Below, piece by piece: positions 1 to 8,372 of a stretch of 33,816 nt of DNA (position 1 is its first letter; the number at the start of each line of letters is the position of its first letter). The DNA is from a virus. The position numbers and the translations under genes are program-made. The notes under the pieces were generated by a model that saw only the letters and a program-made list of their open reading frames with translations, was not told the DNA's origin and did no database searches. The DNA lies in IMG/VR virus record IMGVR_UViG_3300007640_000020, positions 1 to 33,816 of that record; one strand, written 5' to 3'.

Positions 1-123
1 AGTGAATTTGAGCCGTTAAATTTTGCCATAGGTGAATTAGAAGACCGTCTTTATGAGATGGCTGCAAGCGGTGATACAACGAGCGACACTTTCAAGGAAA
101 TGTCAGCCGAGGTTGGTCGTATG
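1..123. repeat. Terminal direct repeat marking contig circularity
   Basis: These 123 bases are identical to 33694-33816. Both copies lie in the same frame of the tape measure gene, so joining them restores one uninterrupted protein. I read this as the assembly overlap of a circular or circularly permuted genome rather than a true packaged terminal repeat, because a real repeat ending inside a structural gene would be unusual. Confidence 0.95.
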
Positions 124-1863
124 AAGAAAGCTATTATCGACACAGATTTAGCTATTGATAGTATGGCGCAAACTACGGCACAAAATATGGGCGGTGCTTT
201 AGGTGGAGTAACGGCAGGTTTTGAACTTGCGGCAGGTTCTATGGCGGTATTTGGTGTTGATAGTGCAGCGGTAGAAGAGCAACTATTAAAAGTTCAATCA
301 GCAATGGCGATAAGCCAAGGGTTGCAAGGTATAAAAGAAAGTATATCTAGCTTCAAGGCTTTAGGTATGATGATTAAATCTACTACTGCCTTTCAATGGT
401 TGCTTAATGTAGCAATGAACGCAAACCCTATTGGTTTAATTCTAGCAGGTGTAGCAGCGTTAGGTGCAGCGATATATGCCTTATGGTCGCCTATTAAAAA
501 GCTACGTGATTACTTCCTAGGTGTAAACGATAACCTTGTGGCGGTTAACGGTGAGTTAATGACAGCGATAGAGGGAGCAGAGAAGTTAGGGAAAATACTA
601 GATAATAATAATAAGGCACTAGATAAGCTAATAGAAGCAAGTAGAAAACGAGGGCAACAGGCTTTAGAGTTATTAGAAGCTGAGGGTGCAAGTGATGAAG
701 AAATACATAAGCAAAAACTTAGAAACCTTAAAGACGAAGAAACATTTAGAGTAGCAAAGTTAAAAGCAGCACAAACTTCCTATGATTCTGAAAAGATAGC
801 GTATAAAGCGTTAGTAAAAGAGGGTAGAGACGAAGAAGCTAAAGCACTTAAAGAAAAGCTACAAACTTATAAGGATAACATAGAAGAGTTAAAAGCAGCG
901 GATGGTGATTACTATCACAATAAGAAAGTTTTAGACATTGAAGAACAAAAGCGAGTAGAGCAACAACGTAAAGACGATTACGCAAAATATAAAGCACACC
1001 TAGAGCGTAAACTTGCTACTGAAAGAGAGATAGAAGACAGAAAGTTAGCTTTAACATTTGACAACGAAAAGAAAGAGCAAGAAGCAAGTAGATTACAATA
1101 CGAAAGGGAGTTAGCAGATTCTAAAAGCCGTATTTTTGAAAGTGCAGAACAGCGTGAAGAGTTTGAAACAATACTTGCACAAGAAGCCTTTGAACGTAGA
1201 AAAGAGATTAGCGCGAAATGGGAAGCAGAGATAAGTAACATAAAGCTAGAAGGTGTTAAGCGTGAAGAGGAAACGATAGCAGAGTATAAAGCACAGGTAA
1301 GAGAAGAGCAAGTACAAGCAGACACTACCCACATTCAAGAAGATATAGACAATGCTAAAGCAGCAATGAACGCACGTTTAGATATTGCTAAAAGTGGTTT
1401 TCAAGCATTAAGCGACTTAGCAAATGTATTTGCAGGAGATAGTGAAGCGCAACAAAGAAAAGCGTTTAACATAAATAAAGCAGCAGGTATTGCACAAGCG
1501 ACAATAGAAACTTATCAAGCAGCAAGTGGTGCTTATGCTTCTCAAATGTCTATACCTTCACCAGATGCACCTATTCGTGCAGCAGTTGCAGCAGGTATTG
1601 CTGTTGCTTCTGGTATTGCTAGGGTTGCAGCTATTGCAAAAACTCAATTTGGTGGTGCAGGTGGTGTATCGTCAACAAGTGTAGGTGGTTCTGTACCAAC
1701 TGCTGAGGCAAGACCTGCCCAATTCAATGTAGTAGGTAATACAGGAACTAACCAACTAGCAGAAACTTTAGGAAGTCAACCTTTAAAGGCTTACGTAGTA
1801 GGTGCAGACGTAACAACACAACAAAGTTTAGATAGAAACAAGACTAATACGGCGAGTTTATAA
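1..1863 (+). CDS. Tail tape measure protein (3' part, crosses contig ends)
   Basis: This is the C-terminal 620 residues of the tape measure protein, which sets tail length and lies inside the tail tube. The frame is open from base 1 and continues from 33598 across the circular junction, giving 652 aa in all. An ATG at 58 is internal. A hydrophobic stretch (bases about 397-486, residues about 165-194 of the full protein, with WLLNVAMNANPIGLILAG) is typical of tape measure proteins. A long charged coiled-coil region follows (bases about 580-1340), then a Gly/Ala/Ser-rich tail. It follows the large tail genes and precedes the protease and capsid genes. Function is inferred from architecture, size and position. 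Confidence 0.88.
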   Translation, partial: SEFEPLNFAIGELEDRLYEMAASGDTTSDTFKEMSAEVGRMKKAIIDTDLAIDSMAQTTAQNMGGALGGVTAGFELAAGSMAVFGVDSAAVEEQLLKVQSAMAISQGLQGIKESISSFKALGMMIKSTTAFQWLLNVAMNANPIGLILAGVAALGAAIYALWSPIKKLRDYFLGVNDNLVAVNGELMTAIEGAEKLGKILDNNNKALDKLIEASRKRGQQALELLEAEGASDEEIHKQKLRNLKDEETFRVAKLKAAQTSYDSEKIAYKALVKEGRDEEAKALKEKLQTYKDNIEELKAADGDYYHNKKVLDIEEQKRVEQQRKDDYAKYKAHLERKLATEREIEDRKLALTFDNEKKEQEASRLQYERELADSKSRIFESAEQREEFETILAQEAFERRKEISAKWEAEISNIKLEGVKREEETIAEYKAQVREEQVQADTTHIQEDIDNAKAAMNARLDIAKSGFQALSDLANVFAGDSEAQQRKAFNINKAAGIAQATIETYQAASGAYASQMSIPSPDAPIRAAVAAGIAVASGIARVAAIAKTQFGGAGGVSSTSVGGSVPTAEARPAQFNVVGNTGTNQLAETLGSQPLKAYVVGADVTTQQSLDRNKTNTASL

Positions 1864-1908
1864 AATACAACAGAACAACAATTAACCGTTAGATAAATAA
1901 AAGAAGAT

Positions 1909-2325
1909 ATGAGTTTAGATAAGATTTACAAAATGCTTGAAAGCAACAATGTTGAATTGAAAAGTGAGAAGATAGAATTAACTGCCGTTTCAGATATGGA
2001 AGCAATCACTAAGGATGTTTTAAAAATATCAAGTGATAAATCAATAGTAAAAAAAGCTGAAAAACTCGAATCTAATCTTAATCAAGCATTTCAAGACCTA
2101 GATAACCTACAAAAAGACTATTCTAATCAGAGAAAAATAGCAGACACTAAAGTTTCAGAACTTAATAAGGCTTTTACTAAGTTAAATAAACAAGCAAAGG
2201 AGTTAGGTGTTAGTGTAACAGACCTACCAATTTATAAAGATTATTTAAAAGCACAAGACGCAGTAAAAGAATACAGTAGAGAAGCACAAGATGCATGGAA
2301 TAAGGTTTATAAATTTAAAAAGTAA
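1909..2325 (+). CDS. Small coiled-coil protein, paralog A
   Basis: This 138-aa charged, mainly helical protein has no family I recognise. It is a paralog of the protein at 3161-3520: both carry VELKSEK(I/V)EL near the N-terminus, then V.DM, and the C-terminal segment LGVSVTD(L/I)P. Thirteen bases upstream of each (1862-1874 and 3124-3136) are also identical. The two copies flank the head protease gene, upstream of scaffold and capsid, so a role in head assembly (a scaffold accessory or an internal head protein) is a reasonable inference. No catalytic motif is visible. Confidence 0.75.
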   Translation: MSLDKIYKMLESNNVELKSEKIELTAVSDMEAITKDVLKISSDKSIVKKAEKLESNLNQAFQDLDNLQKDYSNQRKIADTKVSELNKAFTKLNKQAKELGVSVTDLPIYKDYLKAQDAVKEYSREAQDAWNKVYKFKK

Positions 2326-2327
2326 AC

Positions 2328-2921
2328 ATGGCAAAACTAGAAAGAATTGAAATGTATATCAAAGACGAACAAGAAGACGGTGTATTCGCCGTATCACTTG
2401 TAGAAAGTCCAGCGATAGAAGAAAACTTTATAGCACTATCTAAACATAAGATAGACTTAAAGGTAGTAGACGAAGAACGTAGAATAGTAGTAGGCTTTGC
2501 ACTTGTTCCAGAGAAAGAGATTTATCGTAAGATGAAGATCAACGGAGAAGATAAAGAGTTTAACATCTTTTTCAGTAAGGAAACGGTAGCGAAGACTGCA
2601 CATCTTTACATGAAGAACCTTAACCAAGCAAACGTAACAGCAGAACATGAAAAGCCTGTAACGGATTGTACGGTTGTGGAAACTTGGATGGTAGAAGATA
2701 AGGATAACGATAAGTCTAACATTTGGAAACTTGGCGCACAAGGTGGTGAGTGGGTTATTATGATGAAGATAGACAACGAAGAAGAGTGGAACGATATTAA
2801 AGAGGGTAAGAAACTAGGCTTTAGTATTGAAGGTGCTTTTCAAGGGTTTGAGCAGTTAGCATCTAAACAACCAACAGAGGAAGAAATCATAAACCAAATT
2901 AAAAACATAATCAATGGCTAA
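2328..2921 (+). CDS. Prohead maturation protease, XkdF-like
   Basis: This 197-aa protein resembles the XkdF family of putative phage serine proteases, which process head proteins during capsid maturation. Visible signs are the N-terminal ERIEMYI and SLVESPAIEENF, the central TAEHEKPV with candidate catalytic His107, and GFSIEGAF with candidate nucleophile Ser166. It starts two bases after the paralog A stop and lies upstream of scaffold and major capsid genes, the usual place for a prohead protease. Family assignment is from recognised motifs, not a search. Confidence 0.75.
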   Translation: MAKLERIEMYIKDEQEDGVFAVSLVESPAIEENFIALSKHKIDLKVVDEERRIVVGFALVPEKEIYRKMKINGEDKEFNIFFSKETVAKTAHLYMKNLNQANVTAEHEKPVTDCTVVETWMVEDKDNDKSNIWKLGAQGGEWVIMMKIDNEEEWNDIKEGKKLGFSIEGAFQGFEQLASKQPTEEEIINQIKNIING

Positions 2922-2962
2922 CGACAACATCAACTCACCCACAAGTGGTAACTCATTAAACT

Positions 2963-3124
2963 ATGAAGAACAAAACTAAAAGTAAGACAAGTCCTAAAGG
3001 TGGTAGAAGAGGTTGCCTAGGTAAAGATGGTAAATACTCTATTGAGAATTGTAACGGTGATTTAGAAGCACAAGGTATTGGGCAGACCACAGGACAAGGC
3101 ACAAGTAATATCGTAAGGAACTAA
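2963..3124 (+). CDS. Small basic Gly/Cys-containing phage protein (53 aa)
   Basis: This short ORF, ATG at 2963 and stop at 3122-3124, encodes 53 residues: a Lys-rich start, then KGGRRGCLGKDGKYS and a second cysteine at residue 30. Similar tiny proteins with a Gly-Cys-Leu / Gly-Lys-Tyr-Ser pattern occur in Bacteroidetes phages, to my recollection. It fills an otherwise empty 240-base gap between protease and paralog B. Function is unknown; it might be a minor virion or DNA-binding protein. Confidence 0.6.
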   Translation: MKNKTKSKTSPKGGRRGCLGKDGKYSIENCNGDLEAQGIGQTTGQGTSNIVRN

Positions 3125-3160
3125 AAATACAACAGATAAATTAATAAACGTTAAATAGAT

Positions 3161-3520
3161 ATGAATAAAGAGATTATGAAAAAGGTAGCCAACATTAAAC
3201 ACGATGTTGAGCTTAAAAGTGAAAAGGTTGAATTGGGCGTAGTTCAAGATATGAAAAAAGAAGCAAAGCGAGGCGAAGCAATTATTAAAGCTACAATGGA
3301 ACAAGTAGAAAGAGTTGAAACTGCAACAAAAGAGTTAAAATCCTTAGCTAAACTTTCTAATGATTATATTAATATAATGGCTACCACGTTTAATAATGCA
3401 GACGATATAGCAAAAGACTTAGGAGTTTCAGTAACAGACATACCAGAGCAGAAGATACACGACCAAGTTTATAATAATTTACGCAAGGCAAATAAATTCG
3501 CAAACGAAGCAATTAAATAA
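3161..3520 (+). CDS. Small coiled-coil protein, paralog B
   Basis: This 119-aa helical protein is the second copy of the family seen at 1909-2325, sharing DVELKSEKVEL and AKDLGVSVTDIP. The middle is divergent, so the duplication is old. It ends one base before the scaffold-like gene. Position between protease and scaffold suggests a head-assembly role, but nothing in the sequence identifies an activity. Confidence 0.75.
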   Translation: MNKEIMKKVANIKHDVELKSEKVELGVVQDMKKEAKRGEAIIKATMEQVERVETATKELKSLAKLSNDYINIMATTFNNADDIAKDLGVSVTDIPEQKIHDQVYNNLRKANKFANEAIK

Positions 3521-3521
3521 T

Positions 3522-4100
3522 ATGAAAGTAGAACTAACAACACTTGATAAAATCAAGAAAGCACTAAACATCGAGATAGAGATGGCGACAGTAACAGTAG
3601 ACAACGGAGCAGCAACTTTAGAAGCTGAAGTATTTGAAGCAGGACAACCTGTATTTATCGTTAATGAAGACGAGCGTATAGCACTTCCAGTAGGTGAATA
3701 CCTTTTAGACGATGGGATGGTTCTAGTAGTAGCTGAGGAAGGTATCATAGCTGAGGTTAAAGAACAAGCAACAGAAGAAGAAGCAGTAGAAGAGGAAGAG
3801 GTAGCAATGGATGATAAACCAAACGAAACACCTTTACCAAAGTCTGTTATTGAATCAGTAGTTAAGGAAACTAAGTTCTCAGCAGAAGATGTTGAAGCAC
3901 TTAGAAACGAGATTACAGAACTTAAAGCACAAGTAGCAGAATTAAGTAAAGAAGAGGTTAAGGAAGAAGTAGAGTTAACAGAAGAAGTTAAGCCTATTAC
4001 ACACAACCCAGAGAACGTAGTAGAAAAGCAAGGTATCAAGTACGGAAGTGCTAAACATGATACGCCACTTTCAAGAGCGTTTGCAAGACTAAGTAAATAA
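3522..4100 (+). CDS. Putative capsid scaffold protein
   Basis: This 192-aa, very acidic protein has a compact N-terminal part, a Glu-rich linker (EEEAVEEEEVAMDD), a predicted coiled coil around VEALRNEITELKAQVAEL, and a short basic end (SRAFARLSK). That layout, together with its place directly before the decoration-like and major capsid genes, fits a scaffold cleaved or expelled during head maturation; the major capsid protein has no obvious scaffolding delta domain of its own. Inference rests on composition and synteny rather than a diagnostic motif. Confidence 0.6.
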   Translation: MKVELTTLDKIKKALNIEIEMATVTVDNGAATLEAEVFEAGQPVFIVNEDERIALPVGEYLLDDGMVLVVAEEGIIAEVKEQATEEEAVEEEEVAMDDKPNETPLPKSVIESVVKETKFSAEDVEALRNEITELKAQVAELSKEEVKEEVELTEEVKPITHNPENVVEKQGIKYGSAKHDTPLSRAFARLSK

Positions 4101-4127
4101 ATTAATTAAACAAATAAACAAAAAACA

Positions 4128-4550
4128 ATGGCAACATTTTATTCAAATGATGAGGCGTACAACAAAGAGATAGCTATTTCAGCTGCTTATACTGTATTGG
4201 CTTCTGACAACGGAGCAGTTTACACTTTAGACGCAGCAGGTGGTGCAGCGGTAACTCTTCCAACATTAGCAAAAGGACTTAGATACAAGTTTGTAGTAGC
4301 ATCGGCGTTTGCATCTACTAATTGGGTAGTATCTTCTTCTGAGGGTGATAACATTAACGGACTTGTAGCAGATATGGGTACTACACCTGCAGTAGTATTA
4401 GCATCGGGTGAAGACCAAATCAACTTTGTAGCAACAGCAGAATCAATCGGTGATTACGTTGAATTTATTGCAGACGTAGACAACTCACAATGGATTGTAA
4501 ACGGAATGTGTGGAGTTAACGGTGGTATCACAGCAACAGACCCTTCATAA
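4128..4550 (+). CDS. Putative head decoration or minor capsid protein
   Basis: This 140-aa Ala/Thr/Gly/Val-rich, beta-type protein lies between scaffold and major capsid. It contains ASDNGAVYTLDAAGGAAVTLP, the style of phage decoration or spike beta domains. It uses the same A-rich leader (AAAAAACAATG) as the major capsid gene, which suggests high expression. A head decoration role is inferred from size, position and composition only. Confidence 0.5.
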   Translation: MATFYSNDEAYNKEIAISAAYTVLASDNGAVYTLDAAGGAAVTLPTLAKGLRYKFVVASAFASTNWVVSSSEGDNINGLVADMGTTPAVVLASGEDQINFVATAESIGDYVEFIADVDNSQWIVNGMCGVNGGITATDPS

Positions 4551-4580
4551 TTAAGTAAATAATATTTTAAAAAATAAACA

Positions 4581-5534
4581 ATGGCAACAATTAACAGTTT
4601 AACTACTTCATATGCAGGTGAGAGTGCAGGGAAGTATGTAGCAGCAGCACTATTAAGTGCAAACACTATTGATAAAAATGGTGTAACAGTAAAAGCTAAC
4701 ATCAAGTATAAAGAAGTATTGAAGAAAATCTCTTTGAACGATGTAGTAAAAGATGCAACTTGCGACTTTACAGCAACTTCAACACTTACTCAAACAGAGC
4801 GTATCTTAACGCCAGAGGAGTTTCAAGTAAACTTACAACTTTGTAAGAAAGACTTCCACGGAGATTGGAACGCAGCAGAGATGGGTTACTCAGCACACGA
4901 TGTACTTCCTAAGTCATTCGCTGACTTTATTATTGCACACGTAGCAGCTAAAGTAGCAGCAAAGAACGAAACTAACATTTGGAGTGGTGTTACAGCTAAC
5001 GCAGGTGAGTTTGACGGTTTTGAAACTTTGATGTTAACAGCAGCAGGGCAACCAACAGCACAAGAGATTGCAGGAACTACTTTAACAGCAGCGAACATCA
5101 TTGCACAAGCACAATTAGTTACCTCTGCAATTCCTACACGTTTGTACGGTTCACCAGATTTGAAACTTTATATGCCACAATCGGCTGTATTGTTCTACAT
5201 CCAAGCATTGGGTGGATATGGTGCGTCTGGATTGGGTGCTAACGGTATTCAAGGACAAGGTACACAATGGTACACAGATGGTTCACTTTCATTAGATGGT
5301 ATTCCAATTTTCATGGCTAACGGAATGAGCGACAACGTAATGATTTGTACTACTACTGAGAACTTAGTATTCGGTACTGGTCTTATGAATGACGCACAAG
5401 AAGTTAAAGTTATTGATATGGCAGACATTGACGGTTCACAAAACGTAAGAATTGTAATGAGATTTACTGCAGGTGTTCAAATCGTTAACGAAGAAGACAT
5501 GGTTACTTACGGAATCACTAACGGTTCTAACTAA
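4581..5534 (+). CDS. Major capsid protein
   Basis: This 317-aa protein is most likely the HK97-fold major capsid protein, the shell subunit. It is the expected length, lacks an extended N-terminal scaffolding domain, and shows major-capsid-like stretches such as TEVRT-like ILTPEEFQVNLQ, KSFADFIIAHVAAKVAAKNE and LKLYMPQSAVLFY. It follows protease, scaffold and decoration-like genes and is followed by a strong terminator at 5552-5586, consistent with a highly expressed gene. Codons such as AAC, GCA and TTC look favoured here. Confidence 0.85.
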   Translation: MATINSLTTSYAGESAGKYVAAALLSANTIDKNGVTVKANIKYKEVLKKISLNDVVKDATCDFTATSTLTQTERILTPEEFQVNLQLCKKDFHGDWNAAEMGYSAHDVLPKSFADFIIAHVAAKVAAKNETNIWSGVTANAGEFDGFETLMLTAAGQPTAQEIAGTTLTAANIIAQAQLVTSAIPTRLYGSPDLKLYMPQSAVLFYIQALGGYGASGLGANGIQGQGTQWYTDGSLSLDGIPIFMANGMSDNVMICTTTENLVFGTGLMNDAQEVKVIDMADIDGSQNVRIVMRFTAGVQIVNEEDMVTYGITNGSN

Positions 5535-5551
5535 GATTAACTAAACTAAGT

Positions 5552-5586
5552 AAAAGGGTGGGTAAAAGTGCCTACCCTTTTTTATT
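5552..5586 (+). terminator. Intrinsic terminator after major capsid gene
   Basis: An 11-bp stem AAAAGGGTGGG (5552-5562) pairs with CCTACCCTTTT (5571-5581) with one G-U pair around an 8-nt loop, followed by T-rich sequence. It separates the capsid gene from the next structural gene. Confidence 0.85.
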
Positions 5587-5606
5587 AACTAAAAAAATAT
5601 ATAAAA

Positions 5607-6173
5607 ATGGCATGTGATATAACAGCAGGTAGAATAACACCATGTAAAGATTCAATCGGGGGTCTTGATGCGGTTTATTTTATCAACGATTCTGAAAACT
5701 TAGATGCGAGTACTATAACTTATAATGCAAACGGTGAGGGTATCACTTCTGCTACAGGTTCAAGACACGCATTTCACTACGATTTAAAAGGGGAGCAATC
5801 TTCTTTTACTCAAACTGTAACAAGTTCAAGAGATAACGGTACTACTTTCTACGAGCAAGTACTTGAATTAACTTTACCAAACCTATCTTTAGCGGATAAC
5901 AAAGAACTTAAATTGTTGGCTTACGGTAACCCACAAGTTATTGTAAAGGATAACAACGGTAAATTCTGGATGATGGGATTACAATTCGGTGCAGACGTAA
6001 CAGGTGGTACAACTGTAACAGGTGGAGCAATGGGAGATTTAAGTGGATATACTTTAACTCTAACAGCAAAAGAACCTGTAATGGCTAACTTGTTTGATTC
6101 CACTACAGAGGCAGCATTAGCAACTGCGGTTGGTCTTGTTATCGTTAAAGGAGATGGTACGTTCGTATCTTAA
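5607..6173 (+). CDS. Putative major tail (tube) protein
   Basis: This 188-aa protein has the look of a tail tube subunit: an N-terminal MACDITAGRITPCKDS, a beta-rich body with FTQTVTSSRDNGTTFYEQVLELTL, and a closing LSGYTLTLTAKEP followed by a short tail. It sits alone between two strong terminators (5552-5586 and 6193-6220) just after the capsid gene, as expected for an abundant virion protein. It could instead be another abundant head or tail component. Confidence 0.6.
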   Translation: MACDITAGRITPCKDSIGGLDAVYFINDSENLDASTITYNANGEGITSATGSRHAFHYDLKGEQSSFTQTVTSSRDNGTTFYEQVLELTLPNLSLADNKELKLLAYGNPQVIVKDNNGKFWMMGLQFGADVTGGTTVTGGAMGDLSGYTLTLTAKEPVMANLFDSTTEAALATAVGLVIVKGDGTFVS

Positions 6174-6192
6174 TCTTAACTAAACAACTTAG

Positions 6193-6220
6193 AAGCCCTC
6201 ACTTAATCGGTGGGGGTTTT
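6193..6220 (+). terminator. Intrinsic terminator after tail tube candidate
   Basis: AAGCCCTCAC (6193-6202) pairs with GTGGGGGTTT (6210-6219), including two G-U pairs, around a 7-nt loop. A T-run and T-rich sequence follow. Confidence 0.8.
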
Positions 6221-6230
6221 CTATTTTAAA

Positions 6231-6262
6231 ACAATTCACTAATTTTTCGTTTAATAAGTATG
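6231..6262 (+). promoter_or_regulatory. Bipartite motif, copy A (candidate phage sigma promoter)
   Basis: ACAATT, 8 bases, then TTTCGTTTAATAAGTATG ending on the start codon of the gene at 6260. The last 18 bases are identical to 28328-28345, and the ACAATT lies at the same distance in both. A related copy precedes the sigma factor gene at 23341. AAC near the left end and CGTT 15 bases on resemble the AAC / CGT halves of ECF sigma promoters. If it is a promoter, transcripts would be almost leaderless. Confidence 0.5.
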
Positions 6263-6625
6263 ATAATACTACAACAAAGCGTAAGCTCACAATCTTTTCT
6301 AGTTATTCCTAGAAGCTACACAGCAGATAGTATTGATATTGAAGAAGAGGGTACAGATGTAGTAACTAATTATACACCTACATTTTCAAGGGTAGACTAT
6401 AACGATACCACAGACGCAACAGGAACGTATTTAAAGATAGTAGACACGTTTACTCTAGTAGAAGATAAGTTTTATAAGCTAACGGTTAAAAACGGTTCTG
6501 CGGTGATATATAAAGATAGAATATTCTGTACTAATCAAACAGGAACATCTTTGGAGTATTCAATTAATAACGGTGAGTACGTAGATAACGCAACCGACAA
6601 CGATTTTATTATATACAATGACTAA
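6260..6625 (+). CDS. Hypothetical virion protein (121 aa)
   Basis: This 121-aa protein is rich in Thr, Asp and Tyr and looks like a single beta domain (YTPTFSRVDYND, YLKIVDTFTLVEDKFYKLTV). No family is recognised. It overlaps the portal gene by 8 bases, so it is translated with it, and begins right at the shared bipartite motif, which suggests it opens a late transcription unit. A head-tail or portal-associated structural role is inferred from position. Confidence 0.65.
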   Translation: MIILQQSVSSQSFLVIPRSYTADSIDIEEEGTDVVTNYTPTFSRVDYNDTTDATGTYLKIVDTFTLVEDKFYKLTVKNGSAVIYKDRIFCTNQTGTSLEYSINNGEYVDNATDNDFIIYND

Positions 6626-8372
6626 CGAAAATAATATACAGGTATTAAACCTTGCTGAATATCAATCCCCCGAAGTTGTAGAAAACAATCGTGAGGATTG
6701 GGTAGAGTATGGCGAAAGTAACGACTACTACGATTGGCTTGTTGAGCGTTACCATAAATCATGTACAAATAATGCCGTTATTAATAACATGGCACGTTTG
6801 ATATATGGAAGAGGTTTACACGCATTAGACGCTTCAAGACACCCTAACGAGTACGCACAATTCAAGTCAATGATAGGTAGCGAAGACTTGCGTAAACTTT
6901 CTTTAGAGTTAAAGATGTTAGGGCAAGGACATTTACAAGTTCACTACAATAAAGCACACACTAAAATATTAAAGGCATATCACATACCTACATCGTTAAT
7001 ACGCCCTCAAAAGTGTAACGCAGATGGAGATATAGAGAACTACTACTATTCAGATAATTGGGCAGATACTAAGAAATTTGAACCTAAAGCATATCCAGCT
7101 TTTGGAACATCTACTAAAGAGGTTGAGATACTTTGCATTCGCTCTTATTCTGTTGGATTAAAATACTTTTCAAGTGTAGACTATCAAGGTTGTTTACCTT
7201 ATTGTGTACTTGAAGAAGAGATAGCAGACTTTTTAATTAACGATGCTCAGAACGGTTTTAGCGGTACTAAGGTGATTAACTTTAATAACGGTACAGGAAC
7301 ACCCGAAAGCAGAGATGAAACAAAGAGAACCATACTAAGAAAGTTGACAGGTTCAAAAGGGGAGAAGGTTATTATCTCTTTTAACAATAACGCAGAATCA
7401 GCAACAACGGTAGAAGACTTACCTTTAGATGATGCACCCGAACACTACTCTTACCTTTCTACGGAGTGTGTAAATAAGATATTAGTAGGACATACAATTA
7501 CAAGTCCTATGTTAGTTGGTGTTGTACCAGATAATCAAGGGTTTTCATCTAACGCAGATGAGATAGAAGTAGCTAGTAAATACTTTTACAATACAGCTAT
7601 TAGACCTTTTCAAGATTTAATTATTGAGGGTATAGATAAACTTTTAGCATTTAACAATGTTACGTTAGATTTATACTTTAGAAGATTAAACCTACTAGAA
7701 GATGTTGAAGCAGACCAACAAGCAAAGGAAGAAACACAACTTAAATTTAGCTCACAGATTGAAGACGCTTTAAAAGGTTTTGGAGAAACTATAGACCCTA
7801 ACGAATGGGAGTTAATAGATGAACGAGATGTTGACCTAGAGAAAGAAGATGATTTAAACGCACAAGTACAAGAGTGGGAGAACTCACTTAAAGAACCTAA
7901 AAGCCTACTGAGTAAAGTAGTTAATTTCGTAAGTACAGGAACAGCAAGACCAAATAGTAAAAGTACACAGGATAAAGAAGTTGAAGGTTTTTATTTTAAG
8001 GTGCGTTACGAGTACACAGGCAACCCAACACCAGAAAGAGATTTTTGTAAGGTAATGATGAGAGCTAACAAACTTTACAGAAAAGAGGACATCGAGCAAA
8101 TGAACTCTAATTTAGTAAACGCAGGACACGGACACGAAGGGCAAGCATACGACATTTTTAAATATAAAGGTGGTGTAAATTGCAACCATAAATGGAAGCG
8201 TAAAACCTTTGTAAGTGCTTCAAAGAGTATAGATACTAAAAGTCCAAACGCAACAACGGTAAGCACAAATAAAGCACAGAAATTTGGGTATAGAGTAGAT
8301 AACCCTAGCGAGGTATCAATGATGCCTAAAGATATGCCTAATAACGGACACCACCCAAACTATAAAGGATAA
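6618..8372 (+). CDS. Portal protein with MuF-like C-terminal domain
   Basis: This 584-aa protein appears to be a portal, the dodecameric DNA channel at the head vertex. The N-terminal two thirds carry portal-like features: YYDWLVERYHKSCTNNAVIN, a YGRGL element, LKMLGQGHLQVHYN, and IPTSLIRP. From about residue 455 the sequence changes to a MuF-like head morphogenesis pattern: YEYTGNPTPERDFCKVMM, then YDIFKYKGGVNCNHKWKRK, and an end NPSEVSMMPKDMPNNG. Portal and MuF-like parts are usually separate genes, so this is probably a fusion. Unlike most phages, it lies after the capsid gene and far from the terminase. Confidence 0.78.
   Translation: MTNENNIQVLNLAEYQSPEVVENNREDWVEYGESNDYYDWLVERYHKSCTNNAVINNMARLIYGRGLHALDASRHPNEYAQFKSMIGSEDLRKLSLELKMLGQGHLQVHYNKAHTKILKAYHIPTSLIRPQKCNADGDIENYYYSDNWADTKKFEPKAYPAFGTSTKEVEILCIRSYSVGLKYFSSVDYQGCLPYCVLEEEIADFLINDAQNGFSGTKVINFNNGTGTPESRDETKRTILRKLTGSKGEKVIISFNNNAESATTVEDLPLDDAPEHYSYLSTECVNKILVGHTITSPMLVGVVPDNQGFSSNADEIEVASKYFYNTAIRPFQDLIIEGIDKLLAFNNVTLDLYFRRLNLLEDVEADQQAKEETQLKFSSQIEDALKGFGETIDPNEWELIDERDVDLEKEDDLNAQVQEWENSLKEPKSLLSKVVNFVSTGTARPNSKSTQDKEVEGFYFKVRYEYTGNPTPERDFCKVMMRANKLYRKEDIEQMNSNLVNAGHGHEGQAYDIFKYKGGVNCNHKWKRKTFVSASKSIDTKSPNATTVSTNKAQKFGYRVDNPSEVSMMPKDMPNNGHHPNYKG

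Noticed and set aside
1-123. True packaged direct terminal repeat
   Set aside because: The repeat ends within one structural gene that is restored exactly by closing the circle; assembly overlap explains it better.
978-1334. Minus-strand open frame in the tape measure gene
   Set aside because: Antisense shadow of the coiled coil; composition not protein-like.
2915-2980. 21-aa ORF between protease and the 53-aa gene
   Set aside because: Very short, low-complexity and overlapped by the better-supported ORF at 2963.
3479-4039. Long minus-strand open frame opposite the scaffold gene
   Set aside because: Its Ser/Thr/Leu-rich translation is the shadow of acidic, repetitive coding on the + strand; no minus-strand promoter or neighbour.
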